This document shows positions 1 to 8,343 of a DNA stretch of 62,768 nucleotides, one piece after another; position 1 is the first letter of the stretch, and each line of letters begins with the position of its first letter. A program made the translations under genes and the position numbers. Location of the stretch: the NCBI GenBank assembly GCA_016929395.1, contig JAFGIX010000065.1, positions 1 to 62,768 on the forward strand. Direction: 5' to 3'. A model generated the notes under the pieces. It saw only the letters and a program-made list of their open reading frames with translations. It did not search any database and was not told the DNA's origin. The DNA comes from Candidatus Zymogenus saltonus (GTDB lineage Bacteria; Desulfobacterota; Zymogenia; Zymogenales; Zymogenaceae).

Positions 1-39
1 ATTTCCTCAACATTATCTCTTTTCGTTCAAATAACGCCC

Positions 40-474
40 CTAAAGCATCTCTTCGATGATCTCCGCCGCAAACCTGACAAACCCCGGGCACTTGGTGTAA
101 AAAAGCTGATTGTCGACGGCGAGACTCCGCCCCTCTTCCGTTCCGATGTCGCAACCAAGTAGATCTCTACAGACGATGGACCCGTTTTTCGCGTTGAATT
201 TTTCCGCGAACCGGTGGACCGCTTCGTAGGTCTTTTCCTTTGCGTCGAAATCTCCACCCTTCGAGGAAGGGAACTTCAGCCCCAGCACCATGAAGGCGCC
301 GGTCACCGCCCCGCATGTTTCCGCCATTCTGGCCATCCCCCCGCCAAACCCGCAGGATAATCTGAGCGCACTTTCGAGGTCGATGCCGAGCTCCACCCCG
401 TACGTCGACAGGATCGCCTGGGCGCAGTTGTAACCCTTTTCAAATTGAGAAACCGCATCTTCCGTCCTGCTCAT
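40..474 (-). CDS. C_GCAxxG_C_C family protein
   Basis: A 144-residue soluble protein with the cysteine pattern of the C_GCAxxG_C_C family, which is common in anaerobes and is thought to be redox-active or metal-binding. Visible cysteines are C17 (in NCAQA), C41, C54 (in CGAVTG), C102, C108 and C129. There is no signal peptide, so it should be cytosolic. The ATG at 474 is preceded by a GGAG motif about 9 nt upstream. It starts 32 bp after the stop of the hydrolase at 507-1595 on the same strand, so the two may be co-transcribed. The family assignment is firm. The biochemical role is unknown for the family. Confidence 0.85.
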   Translation of the reverse strand: MSRTEDAVSQFEKGYNCAQAILSTYGVELGIDLESALRLSCGFGGGMARMAETCGAVTGAFMVLGLKFPSSKGGDFDAKEKTYEAVHRFAEKFNAKNGSIVCRDLLGCDIGTEEGRSLAVDNQLFYTKCPGFVRFAAEIIEEML

Positions 475-506
475 AATTACAACTCCAATTCATTTGTTAT
501 TAGAAA

Positions 507-1595
507 TCACCGTTTATACGTCTCGGCCTTGACCTTTTCCACCATAAGTCTGTTGAATCTCTCAGGCTCCTCGAAACACGGGCTGTGGGCTGATCTTTCA
601 AACCAGATGAACTCCTTCTTTGGAGCTTTAAGCGCCTCGAAATATTCCTCGGCGAGCTCAAAGGGGGTGTTCCAGTCGTGCCTGCCGATCATGAAGTAGA
701 CGGGGACTTCCACCTCTTCGATCTCGGTCATGAAGTCTATCTTCATCACATCCTCCCACATCAGAGGAAGAGAGAATTTCAGCCCCTTCATAACGTTAAG
801 CGAATCAAATATCGTATACTCCTCATTGAAGATATATGTTATATATAAACTTCTATAACTGCTTTTGCCATAGCAAGCTCCCCCGAATTTCGTAAGCCAC
901 TTTCTTTGAACGAGGAGATCGTCACAACCGTTTTTGTAAAGGCCGTCTTTCGGTGGGCCTATCCTATTCAGCTCTTTCAGCGCTTTTCTGTTATTGGTCT
1001 TTTCCGCCGTCCGCAGCGTGAAATCGTACGAGAGCGCCTCGTTTCTCGCGCCGTCCACGCACTGGCCGATACCCACGTAGGCGTAGAAATCCCCGGGGTA
1101 TCTGTCTATCAGATACATTCCGAGGATGCTCCCCCAGGAGTGGCCGACAATATATATTTTGTCGGTATTGAACTTTTTCTTCAGATACTGGACAAGCTCA
1201 TGGGCGTCCGAGATGATCTGCTCCACGGTCATCGACTCCGGCGGTATATCCTTTGAATACGATTTACCGGCCCCCCTCTGATCCCAGGTGACCACCACGA
1301 AATCGGACTCCAGATCGCCGTTGTCCTTGATCACACTGGGGGTTGTGGGCACACCCGGCCCTCCGTGGATGAAGAGAAGCACCGGATTCCCCACATCGGT
1401 GCCCCTCATTACAATCCACTGATCCACCCCGCCGAGGTTCACCTTCTCTATCCTGGCGATGCTCCTCTCGGAAACCAGTCCGTTTGCATCGACGATCTTC
1501 GGCGTATAGCTGCACGCCAAGGCGACAAAAATAGTCATCGACAAAAGGATCATCGGTCGAAGCGATCGTATAAAACCGCGTTTATAACTTTTCAT
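507..1595 (-). CDS. Alpha/beta hydrolase lipoprotein, prolyl aminopeptidase (S33)-like
   Basis: A 362-residue alpha/beta-fold hydrolase. The N-terminus has a hydrophobic signal ending in a lipobox (ALAC, Cys28), so it is probably a membrane-anchored lipoprotein. HGGPG (77-81) is the oxyanion motif typical of peptidase S33, WDQRGAGKS follows near 104, and GHSWGS carries the nucleophile Ser153. The likely acid is Asp307 (GRHDW) and the likely base His337 (SAHSP). Family members release N-terminal proline or hydrolyse small esters and lactones; the substrate here is not readable. GAGGAGAG lies just before the ATG. It is followed at close range by the CGCAxxG gene. Confidence 0.85.
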   Translation of the reverse strand: MKSYKRGFIRSLRPMILLSMTIFVALACSYTPKIVDANGLVSERSIARIEKVNLGGVDQWIVMRGTDVGNPVLLFIHGGPGVPTTPSVIKDNGDLESDFVVVTWDQRGAGKSYSKDIPPESMTVEQIISDAHELVQYLKKKFNTDKIYIVGHSWGSILGMYLIDRYPGDFYAYVGIGQCVDGARNEALSYDFTLRTAEKTNNRKALKELNRIGPPKDGLYKNGCDDLLVQRKWLTKFGGACYGKSSYRSLYITYIFNEEYTIFDSLNVMKGLKFSLPLMWEDVMKIDFMTEIEEVEVPVYFMIGRHDWNTPFELAEEYFEALKAPKKEFIWFERSAHSPCFEEPERFNRLMVEKVKAETYKR

Positions 1596-1632
1596 CTTCT
1601 CTCCTCTTTTCTAAATTGAGAAAGTATATATT

Positions 1633-1658
1633 AAAAAAACCCGGACTGCAAGCCCGGG
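1633..1658 (-). terminator. Rho-independent terminator of the SNase-like gene
   Basis: Read on the minus strand, CCCGG, a 9-nt loop, CCGGG and then seven T residues. It lies 67 bp after the stop of the gene at 1725-2612 and before the start of the hydrolase gene at 1595, so it separates the two transcripts. Confidence 0.8.
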
Positions 1659-1724
1659 CCGTAATATTTTTTACTTTTATTGAAATTACTATTTGCCCCC
1701 GTCGGCACCATTAATCCTAAGGCA

Positions 1725-2612
1725 TCAATCCCCAGGGAGCAGGTTCATTGTTCCGACCGCCTCGGAGACGTCGTCGGGCCATACGAAGATGCGCTTGAAG
1801 GGCTCGACCTTGATGTAATCCTGCGGATTGTAGATCTTCCTCGTCGTCATATCGACGCAGTAGCGGCTTATCCATGCATATCTGTCCGCCGTGCTCATCT
1901 TGCTCCCCTCTACGATATTTTTTGTTATGTTAAAGAGCTTCACGCACATCCTGAATTCGTATCCTGTCAGGGACTTTTTGTCGGACCAGCATCCCGCCTT
2001 TCCCTTGTACGCCTTATTTGCGGCCTCGTAGAACATCACAAGGTCAACGTGCCTCGGGAGGCTGGGATAGATCATCATGGACGCCGCCCAGCCCGATTTT
2101 ATCATCAGCAGGTTGAATGTTGCCCGCTCCTCCCTCGTCATGGTCTCTCTCTCCTCCGCGCTGTACGAAGGCGCCATGTAGGCCAAAAGCCTGCCGTACT
2201 GATCGAAATGCTCGTCGGCGGCCATAATGAAGACGCTCCTCGGTTTGCCGCTTGGCCTTTTCAGTTTCTCTTCCACCATATCGGTGAACTTCCGGGATGC
2301 CTCCTCACCCTGGTCCTCCTGGAGGGTCCCCGCCTTCCCCGTCTCGAGCTTCGGCAGGAGAAACTTGCCGAGCTCCTTTTCGATGGGGGCCTTCCCCTCT
2401 TTTATCCACTCCGCCAGCTGGGCCAGGTTTCCATTCTGATTAGAGGGCCTCTGGTTCCCGGGATAGTGGACCTCCGGTGTTTCGATGCTCAACAACCTGA
2501 TGGATGTCGATACGTAAGGAGTATCACCGTCCGTTGCCCTAATATACTTCGTCGTTCCCACCGAATCAAGCTGCTGTCCCATAGGGTCCCAAAATATCAT
2601 AACGTCAGACAT
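1725..2612 (-). CDS. Thermonuclease (SNase)-like domain protein
   Basis: A 295-residue protein. The first 50 residues fit the staphylococcal nuclease fold: a DGDT stretch, then IRLLSIETPE, which matches the active-site strand with Arg39 and Glu47. DQYGRLLAYM later in the chain matches the third active-site region with its YGR arginine. The rest (a Ser/Glu-rich middle and a C-terminal third with KAGCWSDKK) is longer than a minimal nuclease and is not recognised. The reading frame extends upstream to 2705, but AAGGAGG lies 6 nt before the ATG at 2612, which decides the start. With that start there is no signal peptide, unlike most secreted SNases. Nuclease activity is inferred. Confidence 0.7.
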   Translation of the reverse strand: MSDVMIFWDPMGQQLDSVGTTKYIRATDGDTPYVSTSIRLLSIETPEVHYPGNQRPSNQNGNLAQLAEWIKEGKAPIEKELGKFLLPKLETGKAGTLQEDQGEEASRKFTDMVEEKLKRPSGKPRSVFIMAADEHFDQYGRLLAYMAPSYSAEERETMTREERATFNLLMIKSGWAASMMIYPSLPRHVDLVMFYEAANKAYKGKAGCWSDKKSLTGYEFRMCVKLFNITKNIVEGSKMSTADRYAWISRYCVDMTTRKIYNPQDYIKVEPFKRIFVWPDDVSEAVGTMNLLPGD

Positions 2613-2701
2613 AACAGACCTCCTTAAGATTGTTAAAAAAATTGCCAAGGTATTTTGTAGTGAAACTGCGCCGGGCTTTAACCGAAGCTCAGAAAGCGAA
2701 A

Positions 2702-2811
2702 TCAAGAACGATTAAGAAAATGCAGGATCAAGGCAAAGGAGATACAATTCCAAGGTAAAACAGATGTAAGATCAAAGTAAAGGAAATGTAGAATAAAGCT
2801 AAATGAGATGT
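2702..2811. repeat. Degenerate 22-bp tandem repeat
   Basis: Four consecutive 22-bp units start at 2724, 2746, 2768 and 2790, with a weaker fifth at 2702. They share a core close to ATCAAGGTAAA followed by RGAGATGT. The block is A-rich, non-coding, and lies in the divergent gap between the SNase-like gene (minus) and the thiamine-binding gene (plus). Confidence 0.65.
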
Positions 2812-2951
2812 GATTGGCTACACAGTTGTTCATGATATTATCACATTTGTATGATAATGTCAAGAATAGTGCTATTTCTTATGATTATTTTTATGCATGC
2901 TTTTATTTGTTCATGAGGAAATATTTACTATTTTTCGGAAGATATTTTTAG

Positions 2952-2957
2952 TATAAT
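2952..2957 (+). promoter_or_regulatory. -10 box for the thiamine-binding protein gene
   Basis: A perfect TATAAT 34 bp before the start codon, in AT-rich DNA. No convincing -35 box was seen at 16-18 bp. The gene has AAGGGAGGG at 2977-2985, just before the ATG at 2991. Confidence 0.5.
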
Positions 2958-2990
2958 GCAAAAGCTTCAAAGAACGAAGGGAGGGAAACT

Positions 2991-3251
2991 ATGACCCATA
3001 TATCTTGTGAGGTGAGCCTTTACCCGTTCGTGAAAGACGAGCCGTTCGAGCCGATACGAACCTTTATCAAGAGCGTCAAGGAGTCGGGGCTTTCGATCCA
3101 CACAGGACCGATGAGCTCCCATATCGAGGGCGATCTGGAAAAGGTCTTCGATGTCCTTAAGGGCACGTTCGGCGACGCCTGTGAGAGTGGCCCCGTTGTC
3201 ATGGTGATGAAGGTCTCCAACACCTGCCCCCCCTGGCATGAGCCGAAATAA
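2991..3251 (+). CDS. MTH1187-type thiamine-binding protein
   Basis: An 86-residue cytosolic protein of the MTH1187/YkoF-like (thiamine-binding, former DUF77) family. Conserved features visible are the N-terminal strand ending in SLYPF, the I-x-T-GPMSSHIEG region (about residues 36-48) and a C-terminal strand leading to a KVSNTC segment. Relatives bind thiamine or hydroxymethylpyrimidine and often accompany thiamine salvage genes. No thi genes lie beside it. An ECF S component is found 14 kb away, but no link can be shown. A strong Shine-Dalgarno supports the start. No TPP riboswitch was seen upstream. Confidence 0.8.
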   Translation: MTHISCEVSLYPFVKDEPFEPIRTFIKSVKESGLSIHTGPMSSHIEGDLEKVFDVLKGTFGDACESGPVVMVMKVSNTCPPWHEPK

Positions 3252-3385
3252 CACCGGTGATCCGCCCTTGCTTTAAAGAAAACTCTCTCAAAGCTGCGGG
3301 GTCTTCTCCACACTTGTAAGGGCAGTAAGATAATTTTAAAATTTTGAGCTTCACTCAAAGGTGCGAGCTTGCCGAGCTTGCTTAA

Positions 3386-4075
3386 ATGGATAATATGGAT
3401 AATATTGATAGTGCAGAGAATCCCTTCGACAACAGGAAAGTCGCGGAGTCTTACGAGGCCTACTTTGAAACGGAGAGGGGAAAAGAGATAGACACGGAAG
3501 AGAAAAGTCTCATCCGCTCCCTCGTGGGTGGGGGCGGCGGCAGGAGGCTCCTCGATGCAGGGTGCGGAACCGGTTACTTCGGCCGGTTCTTTATCGATCT
3601 CGGCTACAATGTGACAGGCCTCGACCCCTCCAGGGCGATGCTCCTCGAGGCGAAAAGGAAGGGTGGCGTAAGATGTATCCTCGGAGACGCCCACGATCTG
3701 CCGTTCCCAGACCGCTCCTTTTCAGGGGCGGCCCTCTTTACAGTCATCGAATTTGTGGATGATCCCGAGACGGTTATCGATGAGCTTATCAGGGTCTCCG
3801 ACAAATCCATTTTTATCGCTTTTCTGAACAGATGGGGCCCCCTGAACGTCAAGAGGTACATAAAAAACCAATTGGGGGGAAAGGACCTGTTCGCCGCGGC
3901 CCGCTTCTACTCTTTTAGCCAAATCCGCAGGATGATCGTAAGGTCGGCCGAAAAAGCGAAAAGGAGGTGCGAGATCAAATGGGGGGGAGCGCTGGGGCCG
4001 AGGTTAATCTCGACGAAGCTAACGAGGGCCCTCTTTTCCGAGTTCATCCTGATAAGGGCCGACCTCGATACCTGA
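3386..4075 (+). CDS. Class I SAM-dependent methyltransferase
   Basis: A 229-residue methyltransferase of the UbiE/Methyltransf_11 type. Motif I is LLDAGCGTGYFG (near residues 55-66), followed by GLDPS, which holds the acidic residue that contacts the SAM ribose. GDAHDLPFPDRSF is the post-II region and FIEFVDDPE-like residues follow. The start is uncertain because the first codons repeat ATGGATAAT and there is no clear Shine-Dalgarno for either ATG. The substrate is unknown and neighbours give no hint. Confidence 0.8.
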   Translation: MDNMDNIDSAENPFDNRKVAESYEAYFETERGKEIDTEEKSLIRSLVGGGGGRRLLDAGCGTGYFGRFFIDLGYNVTGLDPSRAMLLEAKRKGGVRCILGDAHDLPFPDRSFSGAALFTVIEFVDDPETVIDELIRVSDKSIFIAFLNRWGPLNVKRYIKNQLGGKDLFAAARFYSFSQIRRMIVRSAEKAKRRCEIKWGGALGPRLISTKLTRALFSEFILIRADLDT

Positions 4076-4408
4076 CACCGTTATCGGAAGCGGGGTCAAC
4101 ATTCGGGCTTTTTATATCGGCTTGACGAGGACGCCCTCTTCAATAAAGATAACTTGCCCGTCCAATCCTTACACAATTAAAAAATGAGGGAATACCCCCC
4201 CTGAAAAACGAGGACAGCCTGACATCCTCGGCCGTATCTTGTGCCTTACATATCAGGCCAAAAACCTCCTCCCCCCTCCCCTGCAATCCCAAACGCCCTT
4301 CAAGTGCCAAGGCTCCTCAAAAACCGAGCTTTTGGTTATGAGCGCCGAGGCCGCGATGATTCTCAAGACCCTGCTTAAACGAGATCGCCTGCCTAACAGA
4401 AAGAGGAG
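4076..4408. other. Intergenic region, convergent
   Basis: A 333-bp gap between a plus-strand and a minus-strand gene. Around 4246-4290 the DNA is C-rich on the plus strand, so it is G-rich on the sense strand of mgsA. No strong terminator or gene was seen; a short GAGGA/TCCTC hairpin at about 4210 is too weak to call. Confidence 0.4.
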
Positions 4409-4867
4409 TTACAGCTTCGGCACCTCCCTCTTTATCCTTGAGCTGAAATCTATCAGCGTTCTCTCGTAATCCTCTCCCATCAGGTGGGAAGAAATCATGA
4501 AGTCCGCCGTGGAGCGGTTGCACGCCACGGGGATGTTGAAGAGCACCCCGATCCTGAGGAGCGCCTTTACGTCCGGGTCGTGGGGGTGCGAGGCAAGGGG
4601 GTCCCAGAAAAAGATCATAAAGTCGATCTCACCATTGACGATCATGGCCCCTATCTGCTGGTCTCCACCCAGTGGGCCGCTGTTTAAGGAGCTTATTTTT
4701 AGTCCCAACTCCTCCTCTATCATCCTGCCGGTGGTGCCGGTCCCGAAAAGATCGTGTTTCGAGAGCGTAAGCCTGTTGAACTGCGCCCACTCCAGGAGGT
4801 CCCTCTTGCGGGCGTCGTGGGCCACAAGCGCTATCCTCTTCTTTTTCCTTATCAGCTTTGTTTTCAA
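4409..4867 (-). CDS. mgsA: Methylglyoxal synthase
   Basis: Converts dihydroxyacetone phosphate to methylglyoxal and phosphate, an overflow bypass of lower glycolysis. The family core is clear: IALVAHD, FGTGTTG (phosphate-binding), SGPLGGDQQIG with the catalytic Asp, FFWDPL and PHDPDVKALLRI. The frame is open to 4939, but a TTG at 4867 preceded by GGGGGA gives a 152-residue protein, the same length as E. coli MgsA. The upstream extension has no family counterpart. The start remains somewhat uncertain because TTG is a rare initiator. Confidence 0.9.
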   Translation of the reverse strand: MKTKLIRKKKRIALVAHDARKRDLLEWAQFNRLTLSKHDLFGTGTTGRMIEEELGLKISSLNSGPLGGDQQIGAMIVNGEIDFMIFFWDPLASHPHDPDVKALLRIGVLFNIPVACNRSTADFMISSHLMGEDYERTLIDFSSRIKREVPKL

Positions 4868-4989
4868 TATTAATCCCCCATTTAAAACAAATTTTCCATT
4901 GCCCCCTGCCTGTTGAGGCCGCAGGGGCACTTCGGTCAAGTCCTATAAATCGAAAACCGCGACTTAATATTCAAACAACTCAAGCCTGT

Positions 4990-5535
4990 TTATCTCAGCA
5001 GCGCGAAGCTCTCCACCACGTGCTTGAATACGCCCCTATTATCCTTGAGATATGAGTATGATCCCGAGATGTCGATGAAGTAGTCCATGTTGTTCCCGTA
5101 GAAATGGACGAACCAGTGGTTTACCGCCTGGGGGTCGTCTTTGATCACGTCCTTTACCATGATCCCGTAGCCCCCGGGGAACTCTATTGTCTCCAGATCG
5201 TCCAGTGTGGAATCGGGTTCTTCCATAAGCGCCTTCAGACCGTTCAGCTTGTTGAGGTAGTAGGTCTTGGTGGAATACCTCCTTGGTATCTCCGTTGTGA
5301 TAACCGATACCATCGGCACCACGGTTCCGCAGTCCTCTTCTCCTTGACCGGGGTTGAAACTCCACGATGTGAACTTCCCCTCTTTGCCGTCCATTTTGAA
5401 CCCGAGGGGAATATCCATAGAATAGCCGTACTTCATGCTCTTAAAGAGGACATATTGCTGGTCCTCGGCCGTTGAGAAAACGGCAAAGACGATAAGCGTT
5501 GCCAAAACGGTCAATATCGATATATTTAGCTTCAT
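4990..5535 (-). CDS. Secreted protein of unknown function
   Basis: A 181-residue protein with a clear signal peptide (residues 1-23, hydrophobic core after MKLN, cleavage probably near TAE). The mature part has alternating short strands, including YSMDIPLGF near the N-terminus and a C-terminal FKHVVESFALL helix. That layout recalls small PsbP/LpqN-like fold proteins, but no family was recognised. It has two cysteines at most. It lies alone, divergent from the YhhN gene, and is probably periplasmic. Confidence 0.6.
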   Translation of the reverse strand: MKLNISILTVLATLIVFAVFSTAEDQQYVLFKSMKYGYSMDIPLGFKMDGKEGKFTSWSFNPGQGEEDCGTVVPMVSVITTEIPRRYSTKTYYLNKLNGLKALMEEPDSTLDDLETIEFPGGYGIMVKDVIKDDPQAVNHWFVHFYGNNMDYFIDISGSYSYLKDNRGVFKHVVESFALLR

Positions 5536-5564
5536 TTTTTTCCTTTTTTGGTGACTTAAAATAG

Positions 5565-5593
5565 TTGCAATTTCTCCATAGCAATAGTATATA
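5565..5593 (+). promoter_or_regulatory. Candidate promoter of the YhhN gene
   Basis: TTGCAA at 5565-5570, a 17-bp spacer and TATATA at 5588-5593, 34 bp before the start codon. Confidence 0.45.
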
Positions 5594-5627
5594 TTATTAA
5601 ATAGAAAAAATAAAAGAGTAATTTCTC

Positions 5628-6296
5628 ATGTTCCCTTATGTGTATATTATCCCGTTTCTCGCAATATTCGTTGCCGTCCTCGTTACATCCGAGCTGAAAA
5701 AGGTGAAAAAGGGGACCTACGCCACCAAGCCGGTGGCGACGCTGTTGGTCATTTTGACGGCCCTCCTGTCGTTTAAGGTTCCCGAGACAACCCGCCAGTA
5801 CACGCTTCTTATCGTAATCGGCCTAGTCTTCTGCTTCGGCGGCGACATGGCGCTGATGTTCATGGAGTCGAAGAAGGCGTTCCTTATAGGGCTTGTCCTG
5901 TTTCTTCTGGGCCACGTCGTCTACGCCGTTACGTTTCTTATTTACGGCGGCGACTCCTCTCATCTTCTGCTGACGGCCCTCGTTCTATTCGTGATCGGTG
6001 TATTTATATATGCCTTTCTCTATCCCGGACTTGGCAAGATGAAGGTTCCAGTCGCCTTTTACATCTTAATAATCTCGGCGATGGTTGCGGCGGCGGCAGC
6101 CAGCCTCTTTTCGGCGTCGGTTCCGAAGACTGTCGCGTGGCTTATTACGATCGGCAGCGTACTCTTCTGGGTCTCCGATATTGTTCTGGGTGTAAACAGG
6201 TTCAGGATCCCGTTGAAATACGACCGCCTCTCGCTTATCGCCTACTACTCGGGGCAGTTTTTGATCGCCGTATCGACCTACTACTTCGTCTCGTAG
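5628..6296 (+). CDS. YhhN family membrane protein (lysoplasmalogenase-like)
   Basis: A 222-residue integral membrane protein with about eight hydrophobic segments. Motifs typical of the YhhN/TMEM86 family are GGDMALMF (near residue 69), GHVVYAVTF, and WVSDIVLGVNRF with YDRLSLIAYYSGQFLIA near the C-terminus. Characterised members hydrolyse the vinyl ether bond of lysoplasmalogens. Activity here is inferred from family. Plasmalogens are found mainly in anaerobes, which suits the setting. It converges with the patatin gene, only 6 bp away. Confidence 0.85.
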   Translation: MFPYVYIIPFLAIFVAVLVTSELKKVKKGTYATKPVATLLVILTALLSFKVPETTRQYTLLIVIGLVFCFGGDMALMFMESKKAFLIGLVLFLLGHVVYAVTFLIYGGDSSHLLLTALVLFVIGVFIYAFLYPGLGKMKVPVAFYILIISAMVAAAAASLFSASVPKTVAWLITIGSVLFWVSDIVLGVNRFRIPLKYDRLSLIAYYSGQFLIAVSTYYFVS

Positions 6297-6302
6297 GAAC
6301 GG

Positions 6303-7721
6303 CTATTTTCGAGGGGCATCCTTACCTTCGAAGTTCAGGAGGATAGTCTCTTTCATATCTCCGACGACTTCCTTTGCCAAGTCGTCGAGGAGCTTGGCCG
6401 ATTTGGGATCGATCTTGAATCTCGTCCCGATCTTCTTGAGCTCCTTTTCACCATTATCTTTATCTTTGTCATTGTCTTTATCGCTACAATTATCTTCATC
6501 GTTACCATTGTCTTTATCTTTGAGGTATGGGAGGTATGGAGAGAGGTAGACGAAGCGGACGTTTCTAAAGGCGGGGTTCTGCTGTAAAAGAAGGATGTTG
6601 TAGTAGATAAAGTATTTATGGCGATAATCGAAGATGTCGAGGCTCCTGCCCAGGATTTTTCCGGTGGTGAACTCTTCTATGGAGCACGTCGAGTCCTTGG
6701 GGTCGATTAGGTGGCCGGCGTCGATGATGAGCACGAGCCCCCCCCTGTATCTCTTATTCGGATCGCTGAACCTATTTAACATGAGCTGGATTACGGTTTC
6801 GAGGCCCAGATTGTCGGCGATGCCGCCGTCGTTGATGTGGAAGTATGTCATCTTCCCCGGCATCTTCTTCGTTTCGCCCTCAATGATGATCGGCCCAAAG
6901 AGGAGGGGTATGCTGGCGGACCCCATCACCGCCCTCGAGACCCTCATATTACCTATCGATTGGCCGATATCTCCGGCGAACATGGCGCCCTCCTCCTCTT
7001 TGACGGGCAAGATATACTCCCATGCGGCCGCCGTCTCTTCAGGCACCTCTGTTTTAGAGAAGGTATTAAATAAGAAGTCTGACCTTCTCAGCGTTGTGAA
7101 GAGGAATTTGGAGCCGTTGTCCATAACCGTCCCATTTATTATGATTGTGGGGCACTGCACCTTGAGCTGTCTCTCGTGAAGATCTCGGAAGTTTTTTGTC
7201 CCTCTTTCCGTGAGCATTCTATCGAAAACCCTCTGCAGTATCACCCCCTTATCCGTCGCCTTGAGGAATACCCTCTTCCACTGCCACGGCTTGTATATGG
7301 AGACGATCTCCTTTTCAAAGTTCCTCCTCATGTCTTCGGTGTAGTTATCGAAGAAAATATCATATTCTTTCTTTTCCCTTGTATCGACCACGGGCTTTCT
7401 CATGCAGTAGTACGCCGAGGCGAGGCTCCCCCCGGAAACGCACGATATGTAGTCGACCTCGTCCAGCACGCTCCTTCCGTCGGGGAGCTTTACCTCTTTG
7501 TAGAGCTCGTACAGGACCGACGAGGTCCAGACAGCGGCCCGGCTTCCTCCGCCGGAAACGGAAATCGCAAAGAAGAAGTCCCCGTCATCGGCGGCGGAGA
7601 ATTTTTCATCAACCTTTTCGGGCAATTTATTTATCGTGAATATATCCGGAATGACGCTGCAGGATATGAACGATACTGCAAAGAGGAGAAGAATAATCGT
7701 CATAAAAACTATACGCTTCAT
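6303..7721 (-). CDS. Patatin-like phospholipase lipoprotein (copy 1)
   Basis: A 472-residue patatin-fold acyl hydrolase. The frame opens at 7802, but the ATG at 7721 has GGAGGGAG just upstream and begins a lipoprotein signal ending at FISC (Cys21). The glycine-rich oxyanion loop (SGGGSRA) lies near residues 56-62, the nucleophile serine is in CVSGGS (Ser96), and the catalytic Asp is in NDGGIAD (Asp298). Near residues 400-430 there is an Asp/Asn/Lys-rich insertion encoded by a hexamer-like tandem repeat (6448-6524). Likely a membrane-tethered lipase acting on phospholipid. It is paralogous to the gene at 8344-9672. Confidence 0.85.
   Translation of the reverse strand: MKRIVFMTIILLLFAVSFISCSVIPDIFTINKLPEKVDEKFSAADDGDFFFAISVSGGGSRAAVWTSSVLYELYKEVKLPDGRSVLDEVDYISCVSGGSLASAYYCMRKPVVDTREKKEYDIFFDNYTEDMRRNFEKEIVSIYKPWQWKRVFLKATDKGVILQRVFDRMLTERGTKNFRDLHERQLKVQCPTIIINGTVMDNGSKFLFTTLRRSDFLFNTFSKTEVPEETAAAWEYILPVKEEEGAMFAGDIGQSIGNMRVSRAVMGSASIPLLFGPIIIEGETKKMPGKMTYFHINDGGIADNLGLETVIQLMLNRFSDPNKRYRGGLVLIIDAGHLIDPKDSTCSIEEFTTGKILGRSLDIFDYRHKYFIYYNILLLQQNPAFRNVRFVYLSPYLPYLKDKDNGNDEDNCSDKDNDKDKDNGEKELKKIGTRFKIDPKSAKLLDDLAKEVVGDMKETILLNFEGKDAPRK
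6448..6524 (-). repeat. In-gene low-complexity repeat coding an Asp/Asn/Lys stretch
   Basis: Repeated GATAAAGA/GACAATGA-like units inside the first patatin gene encode an alternating D, N, K and E segment. It stays in frame and is absent from the second patatin copy. Confidence 0.6.
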
Positions 7722-7800
7722 GGCTCCCTCCAGGTTATGAAATTTACATGCATTAGTCACGATTTCTCTTGCGTTTTTCTTCGGCCAACACTTTTCATTC

Positions 7801-8180
7801 ATACTGTGTCATCCCCAACCCGATTGGGAATCCTTATTCTGTCATTCCCAGCTTGACCGGGAATCCTTGTTTTGTCATCCCCAACCCGATTGGGAATACT
7901 TGTTCTGTCATTCCCAACTTGATCGGGAATCCTTGTTCTGTCATTCCCGACCTGATCGGGAATCCAGAAAAAATATTAACCTGGATTCCCGCTTCCGCGG
8001 GAATGACAGTATATTTACGGTTTCCGATTTCCTATGGAATCCTTGTTCTGTCATCCCCAACCCGATTGGGAATCCTTGTTCTGTCATTCCCAACTTGATT
8101 GGGAATCCAGAAAGAATATCAATCCCCTGCATACGCAGGGACAGGCTGGATTCCCGCTTTCGCGGGAATGACAGTATAAT
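7801..8180. repeat. Array A of dispersed palindromic repeats
   Basis: Nine palindromes of the form ATTCCC-N8/9-GGGAAT (arms up to 8 bp, ATTCCCAA/TTGGGAAT or ATTCCCGC/GCGGGAAT). Five copies start at 7809, 7842, 7875, 7908 and 7941, an exact 33-bp register joined by a near-constant CTTGTTCTG-like link. Two more start at 8051 and 8084. Two ends carry the long form, in which GGGAATCCAG, an inner CCCTGC/GCAGGG hairpin (about 8124-8140) and CTGGATTCCC build a compound stem. The unit resembles the neisserial dRS3 element. The array lies between the two patatin genes. Confidence 0.85.
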
Positions 8181-8343
8181 TACAGTTTCCGCCTCCCATG
8201 GAAATGACATTTTATGCTTCTTCTTAAAACCCCTTACGGGCAACGCCGCGCGATTGCCTCGTCGCTCGCCATTCAAAAAAGTCGCTTGTCGCAATGACAG
8301 TTTTTCCGTTATTTATGTCCCGCAGCTCATCAACGGTGCCATC

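Noticed and set aside
1680-2627. 315-residue open frame on the plus strand
   Set aside because: Antisense to the SNase-like gene, which has a strong Shine-Dalgarno, a terminator and family motifs.
4239-4469. 76-residue plus-strand frame
   Set aside because: It overlaps the end of mgsA antisense and the C-rich gap, with no ribosome-binding site or motif.
7801-8180. CRISPR-like appearance of the 33-bp register array
   Set aside because: The stretches between palindromes are short and nearly identical, not unique spacers, and no cas gene is nearby.
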